Assembly (NCBI GenBank): GCA_046481785.1
Contig: JAWOJF010000386.1
Coordinates: forward strand, 1 to 23,342
Direction of reading: 5' to 3'
Source: JAWOJF01 sp046481785
GTDB lineage: Bacteria > Bacteroidota > Ignavibacteria > Ignavibacteriales > Ignavibacteriaceae
Length of the DNA: 23,342 nt
The position numbers and the translations under genes are program-made. This document shows, in pieces, positions 14,742-22,286 of this stretch (position 1 is the first letter of the stretch; every line of letters starts with the position of its first letter). The notes beneath the pieces were generated by a model. The model did no database searches. It saw nothing but the letters and a program-made list of their open reading frames with translations, and had not been told where the DNA came from.

Positions 14742-15614
14742 CTAAGGGAAATCTACTGAAAAGCCGACCGCAAATTTTGAGATTTTTCTTTTATAGTAGG
14801 AGCCAAAAATATCTCCGCCTGTGTAGTAAGAAAGATAAAGCAGTATCCCTTTTTCTTCCCAGTTACCGAACTTCACTCCAAGCATTGTCTGCTGGTTGAT
14901 AATATACTCACCGATTCCATCGGTATTAATATAATTTGCAAGAAAAATATTTTCATCCTTACCGGCTAATTTTCCAAACGGGTAAGCAAGTTCAAATCCT
15001 GCATGAAAATTATACCTGTTTAGATCAGAGGGGCGTATAAGTGTGGAATAAGAAAATCCGCCGAAGTATTTAAATATTGTTTTATTAAAATTAAGCTGAT
15101 GCCCGGCAGTTAACTCTCCAAAATCCTCGGTATAAGGATTGGGCTCAAGATTATCTATCCATTGTTTTGTCGCGGCATCATAATGCCCGTCAACAAAATG
15201 AGCGCTGTTATGGATGATCCGGAGCCTGACGAGAACTTTATCACCGTCACCGGATATTTGTGAATATGAAAGATTACCGCCAAAGAATCCGTCAACTGCA
15301 TCAATCTGCAGCCTGTTGCCTTTATAACTTGTTGAAAGTGCATAAGCCAAAAATTCAATACCAGCAGTAAGTCTTGCAGATGATTGAGGAAAGTTATATC
15401 CAAACAGATCAATATTATTTCCTATATCAACTTTAAGGTTGGTTGTGGCAGTATGATAGAGCACCCCAATTTTTGCCTCCTGGTTATTAGCCTTAAGGGG
15501 CATAAAATTTAATCCCGGCGGAAGAAATTCAAATCCGGATACCGGCGCATGTTGGGGACTGATATTGATTGTATAAAAGAAGGTAACTATAAAAAGTAAA
15601 AGTATTTTCTGCAT
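14742..15614 (-). CDS. Probable outer-membrane beta-barrel protein (DUF1207-like)
   Basis: A 290-residue protein with a Sec signal peptide (KILLLFIVTFFYTINISPQ). The mature part opens FEFLPPGLNFMPLKANNQEAK, like the LP.G.LF.PL.AD.RE.. opening of DUF1207 proteins, and has VDIGNNIDLFGY and the RLRIIHNSAHFVDGHYD segment matching the family's conserved H.S.H..DE region. The many alternating aromatic/hydrophobic strands and an ending in a strand (KFAVGFSVDFP) fit an outer-membrane barrel. Function of the family is not known to me. It stands alone between the MITE-like element and another repeat block, with no partner gene. Confidence 0.6.
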   Translation of the reverse strand: MQKILLLFIVTFFYTINISPQHAPVSGFEFLPPGLNFMPLKANNQEAKIGVLYHTATTNLKVDIGNNIDLFGYNFPQSSARLTAGIEFLAYALSTSYKGNRLQIDAVDGFFGGNLSYSQISGDGDKVLVRLRIIHNSAHFVDGHYDAATKQWIDNLEPNPYTEDFGELTAGHQLNFNKTIFKYFGGFSYSTLIRPSDLNRYNFHAGFELAYPFGKLAGKDENIFLANYINTDGIGEYIINQQTMLGVKFGNWEEKGILLYLSYYTGGDIFGSYYKRKISKFAVGFSVDFP

Positions 15615-15680
15615 CTACATATTATCAATTAGTTAGTAAAAGCCCTTCAAAGTTATACAAAAATTAATTCAACTGCGACG

Positions 15681-15897
15681 TAGAGACGCCCCTCCGGGGC
15701 GTCTGAGAACATAAAAGATTAGTTACGGAAAATATTTATATAATCCAGTAACCATAAAGATAGACTGCTAAAAATATTTAATATGTGTAATATTTCAGAA
15801 TGGCTGTTTGAAACAGTTAATAAGAGCTATTCTTCTTTAAAGGATAGTTATAAATAATTGTTTTGTCTCCCTCAGACGCCCCAGCGGGGCGTCTCTA
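15681..15897. repeat. 217-bp element with GACGCCCC palindromic ends
   Basis: The left end is TAGAGACGCCCC-TCC-GGGGCGTCTGA (15681-15706) and the right end its inverted counterpart (15872-15897). Each end is itself a hairpin and the two ends are inverted with respect to each other, giving a small transposon-like unit with about 165 bp of AT-rich filler and no reading frame. The right end is identical to 9178-9203. Confidence 0.7.
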
Positions 15898-15960
15898 CAT
15901 GGATTTTCAAATCAATTTTATGTACCATATCTGTCCAAAATAATAATTTGTTTCGCAAAT

Positions 15961-16240
15961 ATTGAGATTATCTATATCTATAAACATAACGTCCCTGACG
16001 GGACTTAAAACAGCAATATATATTATACCTTAACATATAGTTACTGTTTATGGTATAAGTCCTTGTATTCCTGTAATTATTACAATCCCGCAGGGATTAA
16101 ACGTTTATAGAATAAATTACAGAATGAAATAAAGTCCCGTAGGGATGATAGATTGAGGATCGATTTGATGATAATAAAAAAAATCCGGATTCTGCCTCTA
16201 TTTAGGAATATTATTATAATAATAATTTTAATTTGGACAG
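15961..16240. repeat. GTCCC-GGGAC palindrome cluster upstream of acsA
   Basis: Palindromes at 15991-16004 (GTCCCTGACGGGAC), 16084-16098 (AATCCCGCAGGGATT) and 16133-16146 (AGTCCCGTAGGGAT). The first, with its flanks (TCTATAAACATAAC before, TTA.ACAGCAATA after), is nearly repeated at 22150-22225. ACGTTTATAGAATAAA at about 16102 resembles GGTTTATAGAAAATC at 1841. The right margin resembles the margin before the GH28 gene. Confidence 0.7.
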
Positions 16241-16271
16241 CAATTTTAAGTACTGGTTATTTGCTACCAGC

Positions 16272-16294
16272 AATTGCATTTACCTGATGCAATT
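16272..16294. promoter_or_regulatory. Perfect inverted repeat upstream of acsA
   Basis: AATTGCAT and ATGCAATT are separated by 7 nt (TTACCTG). The centre lies about 62 bp before the acsA start. An 8+8 perfect dyad with centres 15 bp apart suits a dimeric repressor or activator. A weak RNA hairpin is the alternative. Confidence 0.4.
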
Positions 16295-16344
16295 TCTATT
16301 TTAATCACCCTAAACTATTCCCAATCACTCAAGAGGTAAAAGAA

Positions 16345-18315
16345 ATGAAGAAGGCTTCTTCCGCATCTTCTGCTGATAGTATTGAATCGGTATTAATCGA
16401 AAAAAGATTATTCAAACCTGATAAAGAATTCAGTAATAAGGCATTCATAAAATCTTTTGAACAGTATAAAAAAATTTATAAAGAATCTATTAATAATCCG
16501 GAAAAGTATTGGGGTAATGTTGCAAAAGAGCTTCACTGGTTTAAACCATGGAAAAAAGTTAAACAATGGAAAGCGCCGGATGCCAAATGGTTTGTAGGTG
16601 GAAAAACTAATTTATCATATAACTGTCTTGACAGGCACCTTACCACATGGAGGAGAAACAAAGCCGCCATTATATGGGAAGGTGAACCGGGTGAAACAAG
16701 GATTTTAACCTACCAGGTACTTCATCTTGAGGTATCTAAATTTGCAAATGTTCTAAAGCAGTTTGGTGTTAAACGGGGAGACAGGGTTGCCGTATATATG
16801 GGAATGGTTCCGGAGCTTGCAGTTGCCGTTTTAGCCTGCGCAAGAATTGGTGCTGTTCATACGGTAGTATTCGGCGGGTTCAGTTCGGAAGCTTTGAAGG
16901 ACAGGATAAATGATGCAAAGGCAAAGCTTGTTGTTACATGTGATGCTGCAATACGCAGAGGTACTAATGTAATGCTTAAACCAAGTGTAGACAAAGCCAT
17001 TGAAGCATGTCCAACTGTTGAAAATGTTATAGTATATAAAAGACTGGAAGATCATCATGTACAGATGATGCCCGGAAGAGACCATTGGTGGCATGAGGTA
17101 ATGCAGAATGCAAGTGATAACTTTCCCGCACCAGAATTAGATTCGGAACACCCGTTATATATTTTGTATACAAGCGGAACTACAGGCAAGCCTAAAGGTA
17201 TTCTGCATACAACCGGCGGATATATGGTACAAACGTACCTGACCACAAAGTGGGTATTTGATATTAAGGATGAAGATATATACTGGTGTACTGCCGATAT
17301 AGGCTGGGTTACAGGACATTCATATGTAATATATGGACCTTTGTTGAACGGGGCTACCACAGTTATGTATGAAGGAGCCCCCAATCAGCCTGAGCCGGAC
17401 AGGTTCTGGAAGATAATTGAAAAGTACAAGATAAATATTTTTTATACTGCTCCAACTGCAATACGTGCTTTTATCCGCTGGGGCGAACAGTGGGTACTAA
17501 AACATAACCTCTCATCATTAAGGCTTCTGGGAACAGTTGGCGAGCCTATTAACCCTGAAGCGTGGATGTGGTACCACCGGATTATAGGGAAAGGTAAATG
17601 CCCAATAGTAGATACGTGGTGGCAGACAGAAACCGGTGCAATTATGATCTCGCCTTTACCGGGTGCTACTCCAACCAAACCGGGTTCCTGCACCTTCCCC
17701 CTGCCGGGCGTTGTTCCGGATGTTGTAGACAGGGACGGCAAACCGGTACCCCTTGGGAGCGGCGGTTTTTTAATTATGCGCGATACATGGCCTTCTATGC
17801 TAAGAACCGTTTACGGCGATAAACAAAGATTTAAGAAGCAGTATTTCAGCAATTATAAAGGATTTTATTTTACCGGGGATGGCGCAAGACGGGACAAAGA
17901 CGGCTACTTCTGGGTTATGGGAAGGGTTGATGATGTAATAAATGTTTCCGGCCACCGGCTTGGTACAGCCGAAATTGAGAGCGCACTGGTCAGCCATAAA
18001 GATGTTGCTGAATCGGCTGTGGTTGCACGCCCGGATGAGATTAAAGGAAGTGCAATTGTAGCTTTTGTAACGCTCGATGCCAAAAAGCAGGCATCGCTCC
18101 TGTTAAAAGAAGAACTTCGTAATCATGTTGCCAATGAAATTGGTGCAATTGCCAAACCCGATGAAATAAGATTTACCGATGCACTTCCCAAAACACGAAG
18201 CGGTAAAATTATGAGAAGACTGCTAAGAGAAATTGCAACAAGCGGCAGTGTAAGCGGCGATACTACAACGCTGGAAGATTTTTCCGTACTTGAAAAATTG
18301 AGAGATGAGGATTAA
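16345..18315 (+). CDS. acsA: Acetyl-CoA synthetase (AMP-forming)
   Basis: A 656-residue enzyme of usual length that makes acetyl-CoA from acetate, ATP and CoA through acetyl-AMP. Domains: N-terminal ACAS_N region (about 35-95), the AMP-binding core with YTSGTTGKPKG (275-285), the acetate-pocket region DIGWVTGHSYVIYGPL, the VDTWWQTETG motif, and the hinge/C-terminal part YFTGDGARRDKDGYFWVMGRVDDVINVSGHR. LPKTRSGKIMRR contains Lys621, the lysine whose acetylation shuts the enzyme off in other bacteria. AAGAGG before the ATG supports the start. It stands alone, downstream of a perfect inverted repeat, and converges with the small membrane-protein gene 25 bp beyond its stop. No terminator hairpin with a T-run is visible there. 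Confidence 0.97.
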   Translation: MKKASSASSADSIESVLIEKRLFKPDKEFSNKAFIKSFEQYKKIYKESINNPEKYWGNVAKELHWFKPWKKVKQWKAPDAKWFVGGKTNLSYNCLDRHLTTWRRNKAAIIWEGEPGETRILTYQVLHLEVSKFANVLKQFGVKRGDRVAVYMGMVPELAVAVLACARIGAVHTVVFGGFSSEALKDRINDAKAKLVVTCDAAIRRGTNVMLKPSVDKAIEACPTVENVIVYKRLEDHHVQMMPGRDHWWHEVMQNASDNFPAPELDSEHPLYILYTSGTTGKPKGILHTTGGYMVQTYLTTKWVFDIKDEDIYWCTADIGWVTGHSYVIYGPLLNGATTVMYEGAPNQPEPDRFWKIIEKYKINIFYTAPTAIRAFIRWGEQWVLKHNLSSLRLLGTVGEPINPEAWMWYHRIIGKGKCPIVDTWWQTETGAIMISPLPGATPTKPGSCTFPLPGVVPDVVDRDGKPVPLGSGGFLIMRDTWPSMLRTVYGDKQRFKKQYFSNYKGFYFTGDGARRDKDGYFWVMGRVDDVINVSGHRLGTAEIESALVSHKDVAESAVVARPDEIKGSAIVAFVTLDAKKQASLLLKEELRNHVANEIGAIAKPDEIRFTDALPKTRSGKIMRRLLREIATSGSVSGDTTTLEDFSVLEKLRDED

Positions 18316-18340
18316 TAAGTAATTGGCCGGCCGTTATTGT

Positions 18341-18634
18341 TTATAGGAGGATAGCTATAATTATTGCGGCAATGGAAAGTGCAACACAAGCATAAAGAAT
18401 GTATGATAATGTTTTAACTGACTTTTGCAGGTTATCTATAGCCGATTGAAGAAGGACAAGCTGTGTTTCCAGGTTTTCATTTAATGAAGCCTGTACCTCC
18501 AGTGCCTTTTGTAATTCCCGGACATTCTGATTTGCGGCTTTTGCAGAGTTAAACTGTTTTACAAGAGCATTAACAGTTGAAGCAACCGCACTGCTTTTGC
18601 TTATAATTTTTATTACAGGTAAAAGATTAAGCAT
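18341..18634 (-). CDS. Small coiled-coil membrane protein of unknown function
   Basis: A 97-residue protein I do not recognise. Residues about 30-72 are an Ala/Leu/Gln/Glu/Asn-rich helix with heptad-like hydrophobics (VRELQKALEVQASLNENLE), likely a coiled coil. Residues 76-97 are a C-terminal transmembrane helix ending at the stop (ALSIAAIIIAILL), giving a tail-anchored layout with the helix in the cytoplasm. The codon use looks real, and it follows the methylase gene by 62 bp on the same strand, so the two may be co-transcribed. There is no clear ribosome binding site before the ATG. Confidence 0.65.
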   Translation of the reverse strand: MLNLLPVIKIISKSSAVASTVNALVKQFNSAKAANQNVRELQKALEVQASLNENLETQLVLLQSAIDNLQKSVKTLSYILYACVALSIAAIIIAILL

Positions 18635-18696
18635 TATTTTTATTTTTTTAGTGTCTTTAATTTAATGTATAATTCTGCCGGGTCATATGACAGAGA

Positions 18697-20700
18697 TTAT
18701 AATATTTTAATTATTCTGCATTCCTCCTGATTAAGGCCGTAAAGCGTATTTATTATTGTTTCTATTTCATCGGGGATATTTTCCTCACCCCCGGCTGAAT
18801 ATCTTTCAAGAAGTTTTTTTGCAAATGATTTTTGACCTGCGGGGTGCCTGTTTTCAACAAACTTTTTAACAAGCTTATTAAGCCTTTCATAATGTTTTTT
18901 CTGCACAGGGTCATCTAAATCCAGTTGCGGGACAGGAATTCTTTTTGTTACATAATTATCGAAATGCATAGTTCTTATGGCACGGCCAAATATAAAATTA
19001 TAAACATACCAAGATAAAAGTTTTGAGTTAAGAACAGCACAGATAAACTCCGCAGTATAAATGCCTTTATTATGAAGCTGATTAACAGTATCAAGTACCA
19101 GGTAATTCTTATAGTTAAATGAATTTGAAAGAGCCGCAGTAATTTTAATTGCAGGTCCGGGTTTATTAACATGGGCCACAATATTCTGTACAAGAACAGA
19201 ATTATCTTTTATTATTGCCCTTGAATCATTAAGCTCTTCCAGCGGAAAATATCCTTTAACATTACTGTTAATAGTACAATAAGATATCTGTTTTCCGCCA
19301 ATAACCATAAAATCAGATTTCTCATCAAGAATACCCTTCTGCAGAGGAGCACCCCGGTGATTATCAACAATATCATTAAGAAATAATCCGCTGTCTTTAA
19401 TCTTAATGCCTACTTTTAATTCGGCTTCTGATATACCGTTTAATAATAATCCAAAATCATTATATAACTGTTTATCGAACTCTCCCGTTAAAGAAAATTC
19501 CCTTCCGGTTCTAATACCAGACAAATAAGTTTTTGTATTCCTGTCTTTTTCATACAGATAAATAACCTGTTCAAGTTTTACTTGATCCCAAACGATACCA
19601 CAGTCTATCAGTTCAAGGATACCGGGAAGAAATTTTTTTCTTATTCTTGCCCAGTTGGATGAATATACAAATGGTTTAGGTATTATAAAGCCATTAATAC
19701 CTCCGCTTTTCAGTTTTTCATCAGCTATAGTCATAAATACGGCAGCAGTATCGGTAGTGCCCAGGTTAAAATTCTTTTTTACCAGGGCTCTTTCATTCTC
19801 CTTTAAGCCGGCATTATATGGGGGATTACCTATTATAACATCAAATTTGCCATTGAAGTGATCAAACAGGGGGGTTTTATCAAAAAGAAAATTAATTGAA
19901 TCAAAATTTTTAGAAAGATCGGGTAAATCAATTATTTTATCATTTCCCAGCAGCTTCATGCACAAAGAAAGTTTGGTAATTTCAACAGCATTTGAATCTA
20001 TATCAGTTCCGAAAATATTTCTTTTTAATACCTCCTTTTTCTTTTCTAAAGATACCGTACCGGATCTGCTTAAATAATTAATAATATAATCATACGCCCT
20101 TAGAAGAAATATTCCTGATCCGCATGACGGATCATAGATACGGATTTGTGAAATCTCCCCCGGTTTTTCATAAAATTTTTGCCCGATCGTATTTTCTATA
20201 ATATGATCAACGATATAAGCAGGAGTATAATAAACACCGCGGGTTTTTCTTTTTGTTTTTGAAGAGTCACCGGACTGGGAGTACCTGAGGTATTCATAAA
20301 TAACACCAAAAGCCTCGGGCAGAATACCGTTCAGTTCTTCCCTTATATTTGTCTCTTCACATTCTGACAACACCTGGCTGAGGATATCCTCATCAATAAT
20401 AACATTTTTATTTAGTATTTCATTAAAGAGGTTTATATGGAAAATGCGGTTAATACTTACAAGGCGGTATTTAAATTCTTCGGCAAGGTTTTGTTCTGAA
20501 GAGAAAACAGCAAAATCTTTTTCTAAGGTTTTAATTAAAACTATTCCCATCAGAAAATCTTCGGCGGCTGTTTCAGCTTCACTTTGTAAGTGGGAGTTCA
20601 ATAAAAAAATATTATTATATAATAACTTTTTCCAAATTTTAATTCTTTTAAAAAACTTTAATGAAACTATTAAATCTTCTGCTGTAAGGAAATTTTTCAT
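18697..20700 (-). CDS. Eco57I/TaqI-type N6-adenine DNA methylase
   Basis: The ATG at 20700 gives 667 residues; the frame extends 11 codons further to a TTG at 20733, and neither start has a good ribosome site. Numbering from the TTG: helical N-terminal region (1-160), RGVYYTP (165-171), SAM-binding DPSCGSGIFL (201-210), GTDID (242-246), catalytic NPPY (303-306), and a C-terminal TaqI-like specificity region (about 440-620, with LVQNIVAHVNKPG and TVNQLHNKG). It should transfer methyl to adenine N6 in a specific site. I see no PD-(D/E)XK nuclease motif in the short N-terminus, and no restriction gene lies beside it, so it may be a solitary methylase or a Type IIG enzyme that has lost its nuclease. 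Confidence 0.85.
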   Translation of the reverse strand: MKNFLTAEDLIVSLKFFKRIKIWKKLLYNNIFLLNSHLQSEAETAAEDFLMGIVLIKTLEKDFAVFSSEQNLAEEFKYRLVSINRIFHINLFNEILNKNVIIDEDILSQVLSECEETNIREELNGILPEAFGVIYEYLRYSQSGDSSKTKRKTRGVYYTPAYIVDHIIENTIGQKFYEKPGEISQIRIYDPSCGSGIFLLRAYDYIINYLSRSGTVSLEKKKEVLKRNIFGTDIDSNAVEITKLSLCMKLLGNDKIIDLPDLSKNFDSINFLFDKTPLFDHFNGKFDVIIGNPPYNAGLKENERALVKKNFNLGTTDTAAVFMTIADEKLKSGGINGFIIPKPFVYSSNWARIRKKFLPGILELIDCGIVWDQVKLEQVIYLYEKDRNTKTYLSGIRTGREFSLTGEFDKQLYNDFGLLLNGISEAELKVGIKIKDSGLFLNDIVDNHRGAPLQKGILDEKSDFMVIGGKQISYCTINSNVKGYFPLEELNDSRAIIKDNSVLVQNIVAHVNKPGPAIKITAALSNSFNYKNYLVLDTVNQLHNKGIYTAEFICAVLNSKLLSWYVYNFIFGRAIRTMHFDNYVTKRIPVPQLDLDDPVQKKHYERLNKLVKKFVENRHPAGQKSFAKKLLERYSAGGEENIPDEIETIINTLYGLNQEECRIIKIL

Positions 20701-20824
20701 GGAAAGGGCTGTCTTTAATAAAAATCTTTTCAATTATAAAAATATGGAAAGAATATTTATTAACAAGGGAAAAGAGGAACTATAAGTTTGTAATTGTATC
20801 CGCTCCAAAATCCGGCTCTTTTTT

Positions 20825-20900
20825 ATGGCTCAGCGGTGCTCTGTGTCTACCTGGTGTAACAAAAAAGTTGCACAGAGATTAACACAGAGTTCCACAGAAA
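20825..20900. repeat. CACAGAG-type repeat, inverted relative to 22071-22110
   Basis: GTTGCACAGAGATTAACACA continuing into GAGTTCCACAG (20867-20897) is nearly the reverse complement of the sequence at 22071-22098. A degraded further unit (GTGCTCTGTGTCTACC, from 20837) precedes it. The rest of the 416-bp gap between the methylase and phosphatase genes (20701-21116) shows nothing else I recognise. Confidence 0.6.
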
Positions 20901-21116
20901 CAATCTTTGTTACAGTGATACTTCCCGAATAAGATTTTTGTGTAGTTTCTGCAGGGATACCTGGTTAGTTTATTTATCCCGGGTGCCTGTAGGTTTAATG
21001 GAAGCAGGCTCTACCATTATAGACTAAGCTAAAAAAAAGCAAACCTTTCTTCATATAAGCTGCACACATTTATTTATTCCGGTTGGTTTTTAATGATAAG
21101 TATTTATCCCCCGCTT

Positions 21117-22019
21117 TTAAAAGGGCAGCTTAAAAGAGACTAAATTTTGTGGCGGCGGAACAACCAGTATGGATTCATCAGCTTTTTTATTTGTTCTATG
21201 GTTTGATACAAATTCACCAACAAAATAACCCAACGCTGATCCAAGCACCACGTCAGAAAACCAGTGCATATTATGGTATATTCTTGCCATAGCCACCAAT
21301 GATGACAATGTATACCATCCGGTGCGCCATGCGGTATCATCCTTGTAATTTGCCATAACTGTTGAAAATGCAAAAGCAAGTGTGCTATGTGCAGAGAGCA
21401 TGGAGGAATTTTTAAGATCTGTTGTAAATGGATTAAAATTGAGCGGGCCGCAGTGAGAGTTCGGCCTGCTTCTTCCGCTTATGGCTTTTGAGATGAGCAT
21501 AATAGTACTTGCAAAAAATGTTGCTTCGGCTAACTGCAGTCCCAGGTTTTTGATTTCCTTATCATCCGCAGCAGCTCCATAAGCATATATTCCTGCCATA
21601 CTTATTGCCGTTCCTTCTATATAGAAATATTTATCTATCTCAAAAATAAAATCAGCGGCTGCATTTTTATTCCTCAGGAATAATCTTTTAACAGGTTTAT
21701 CAAGAAAAAATGCACCGGTTGCTGCGGCAGCGGTTATAGAAAGGTTTGTCCAGTCATCTTTATCAAAATGAAAGGGGGCAGTGTATACATCACCTCCGGT
21801 TTTAAAAAAATCTTCAACATCATTCTGTGCAAGTACCGTATGCGGAAGAAAAAAGATAAAGAGCAGAATGCAGCCTGTCCGGCTGAGCTCCCGGAGTATA
21901 TACGTGAATGTGAAATCCCATGACTGCTTTACAGCACAGACTGAAGGATTTAAGGAAGATATTTTTTTATTCATATTAATATAAAAACAGGTTATAAAAA
22001 TATTTTTTTTATTTCTCAT
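21117..22019 (-). CDS. PAP2-superfamily phosphatase, envelope-located
   Basis: A 300-residue protein with the three-part acid phosphatase/PAP2 signature: K(x6)RP as KAISGRSRP (Lys178, Arg185, Pro186), SAHS (209-212) in place of the usual PSGH with His211 kept, and AR(x5)H(x3)D as Arg246, His252, Asp256. Hydrophobic segments surround these motifs, and a signal-like stretch (GCILLFIFFLPHTVLAQ, 49-65) precedes a probable periplasmic catalytic domain. Such proteins dephosphorylate lipid phosphates (phosphatidate, undecaprenyl diphosphate) or other phosphoesters; the substrate is open. Starting at the internal ATG (21974) would give a shorter N-terminus and a more normal signal peptide, so the first 15 residues may not be real. 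The gene is bracketed by inverted CACAGAG repeats. Confidence 0.85.
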   Translation of the reverse strand: MRNKKNIFITCFYINMNKKISSLNPSVCAVKQSWDFTFTYILRELSRTGCILLFIFFLPHTVLAQNDVEDFFKTGGDVYTAPFHFDKDDWTNLSITAAAATGAFFLDKPVKRLFLRNKNAAADFIFEIDKYFYIEGTAISMAGIYAYGAAADDKEIKNLGLQLAEATFFASTIMLISKAISGRSRPNSHCGPLNFNPFTTDLKNSSMLSAHSTLAFAFSTVMANYKDDTAWRTGWYTLSSLVAMARIYHNMHWFSDVVLGSALGYFVGEFVSNHRTNKKADESILVVPPPQNLVSFKLPF

Positions 22020-22070
22020 TATAACATATAAAGTTATAGAATTCTACTCAAACAACCGAAAACACATCCC

Positions 22071-22110
22071 CTGTGGAACTGTGTGTTAATCTCGGTGCTC
22101 TCTTTGTGTA
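22071..22110. repeat. CTGTGGAAC-type repeat, partner of 20825-20900
   Basis: CTGTGGAACTGTGTGTTAAT followed by CTCGGTGCTCTCTTTGTGTA is nearly the reverse complement of the repeat on the other side of the PAP2 gene. Confidence 0.6.
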
Positions 22111-22149
22111 ATTTTTTGTTTTACTGAGTATCTACGGAGCTTCAGAATA

Positions 22150-22225
22150 TTTGAGATTCCCTATGTCTATAAACATAACGTCCCCGACGGGACTTAATAC
22201 AGCAATAGATATTTACCTTAATATA
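22150..22225. repeat. GTCCC-GGGAC repeat upstream of the YCF48-like gene
   Basis: GTCCCCGACGGGAC lies at 22180-22193. With its flanks (TTGAGATT, TCTATAAACATAAC, ACAGCAATA, TTACCTTAA) it is a close copy of 15961-16035 in the same orientation relative to the downstream gene. Confidence 0.7.
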
Positions 22226-22253
22226 TATATTATTATAAAATATGAATGATTTT

Positions 22254-22266
22254 GTCTAAGTTAGAC
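22254..22266. promoter_or_regulatory. 13-nt palindrome before the YCF48-like gene
   Basis: GTCTAA-G-TTAGAC is a perfect dyad ending 9 nt before the AAGGGGGA ribosome site. It could be an operator half or chance in AT-rich DNA. Confidence 0.2.
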
Positions 22267-22286
22267 TACTAATTTAAGGGGGAATT

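Noticed and set aside
20701..20733. TTG start for the methylase
   Set aside because: It adds 11 residues with no ribosome site; the ATG at 20700 is the more usual choice, though neither is well supported.
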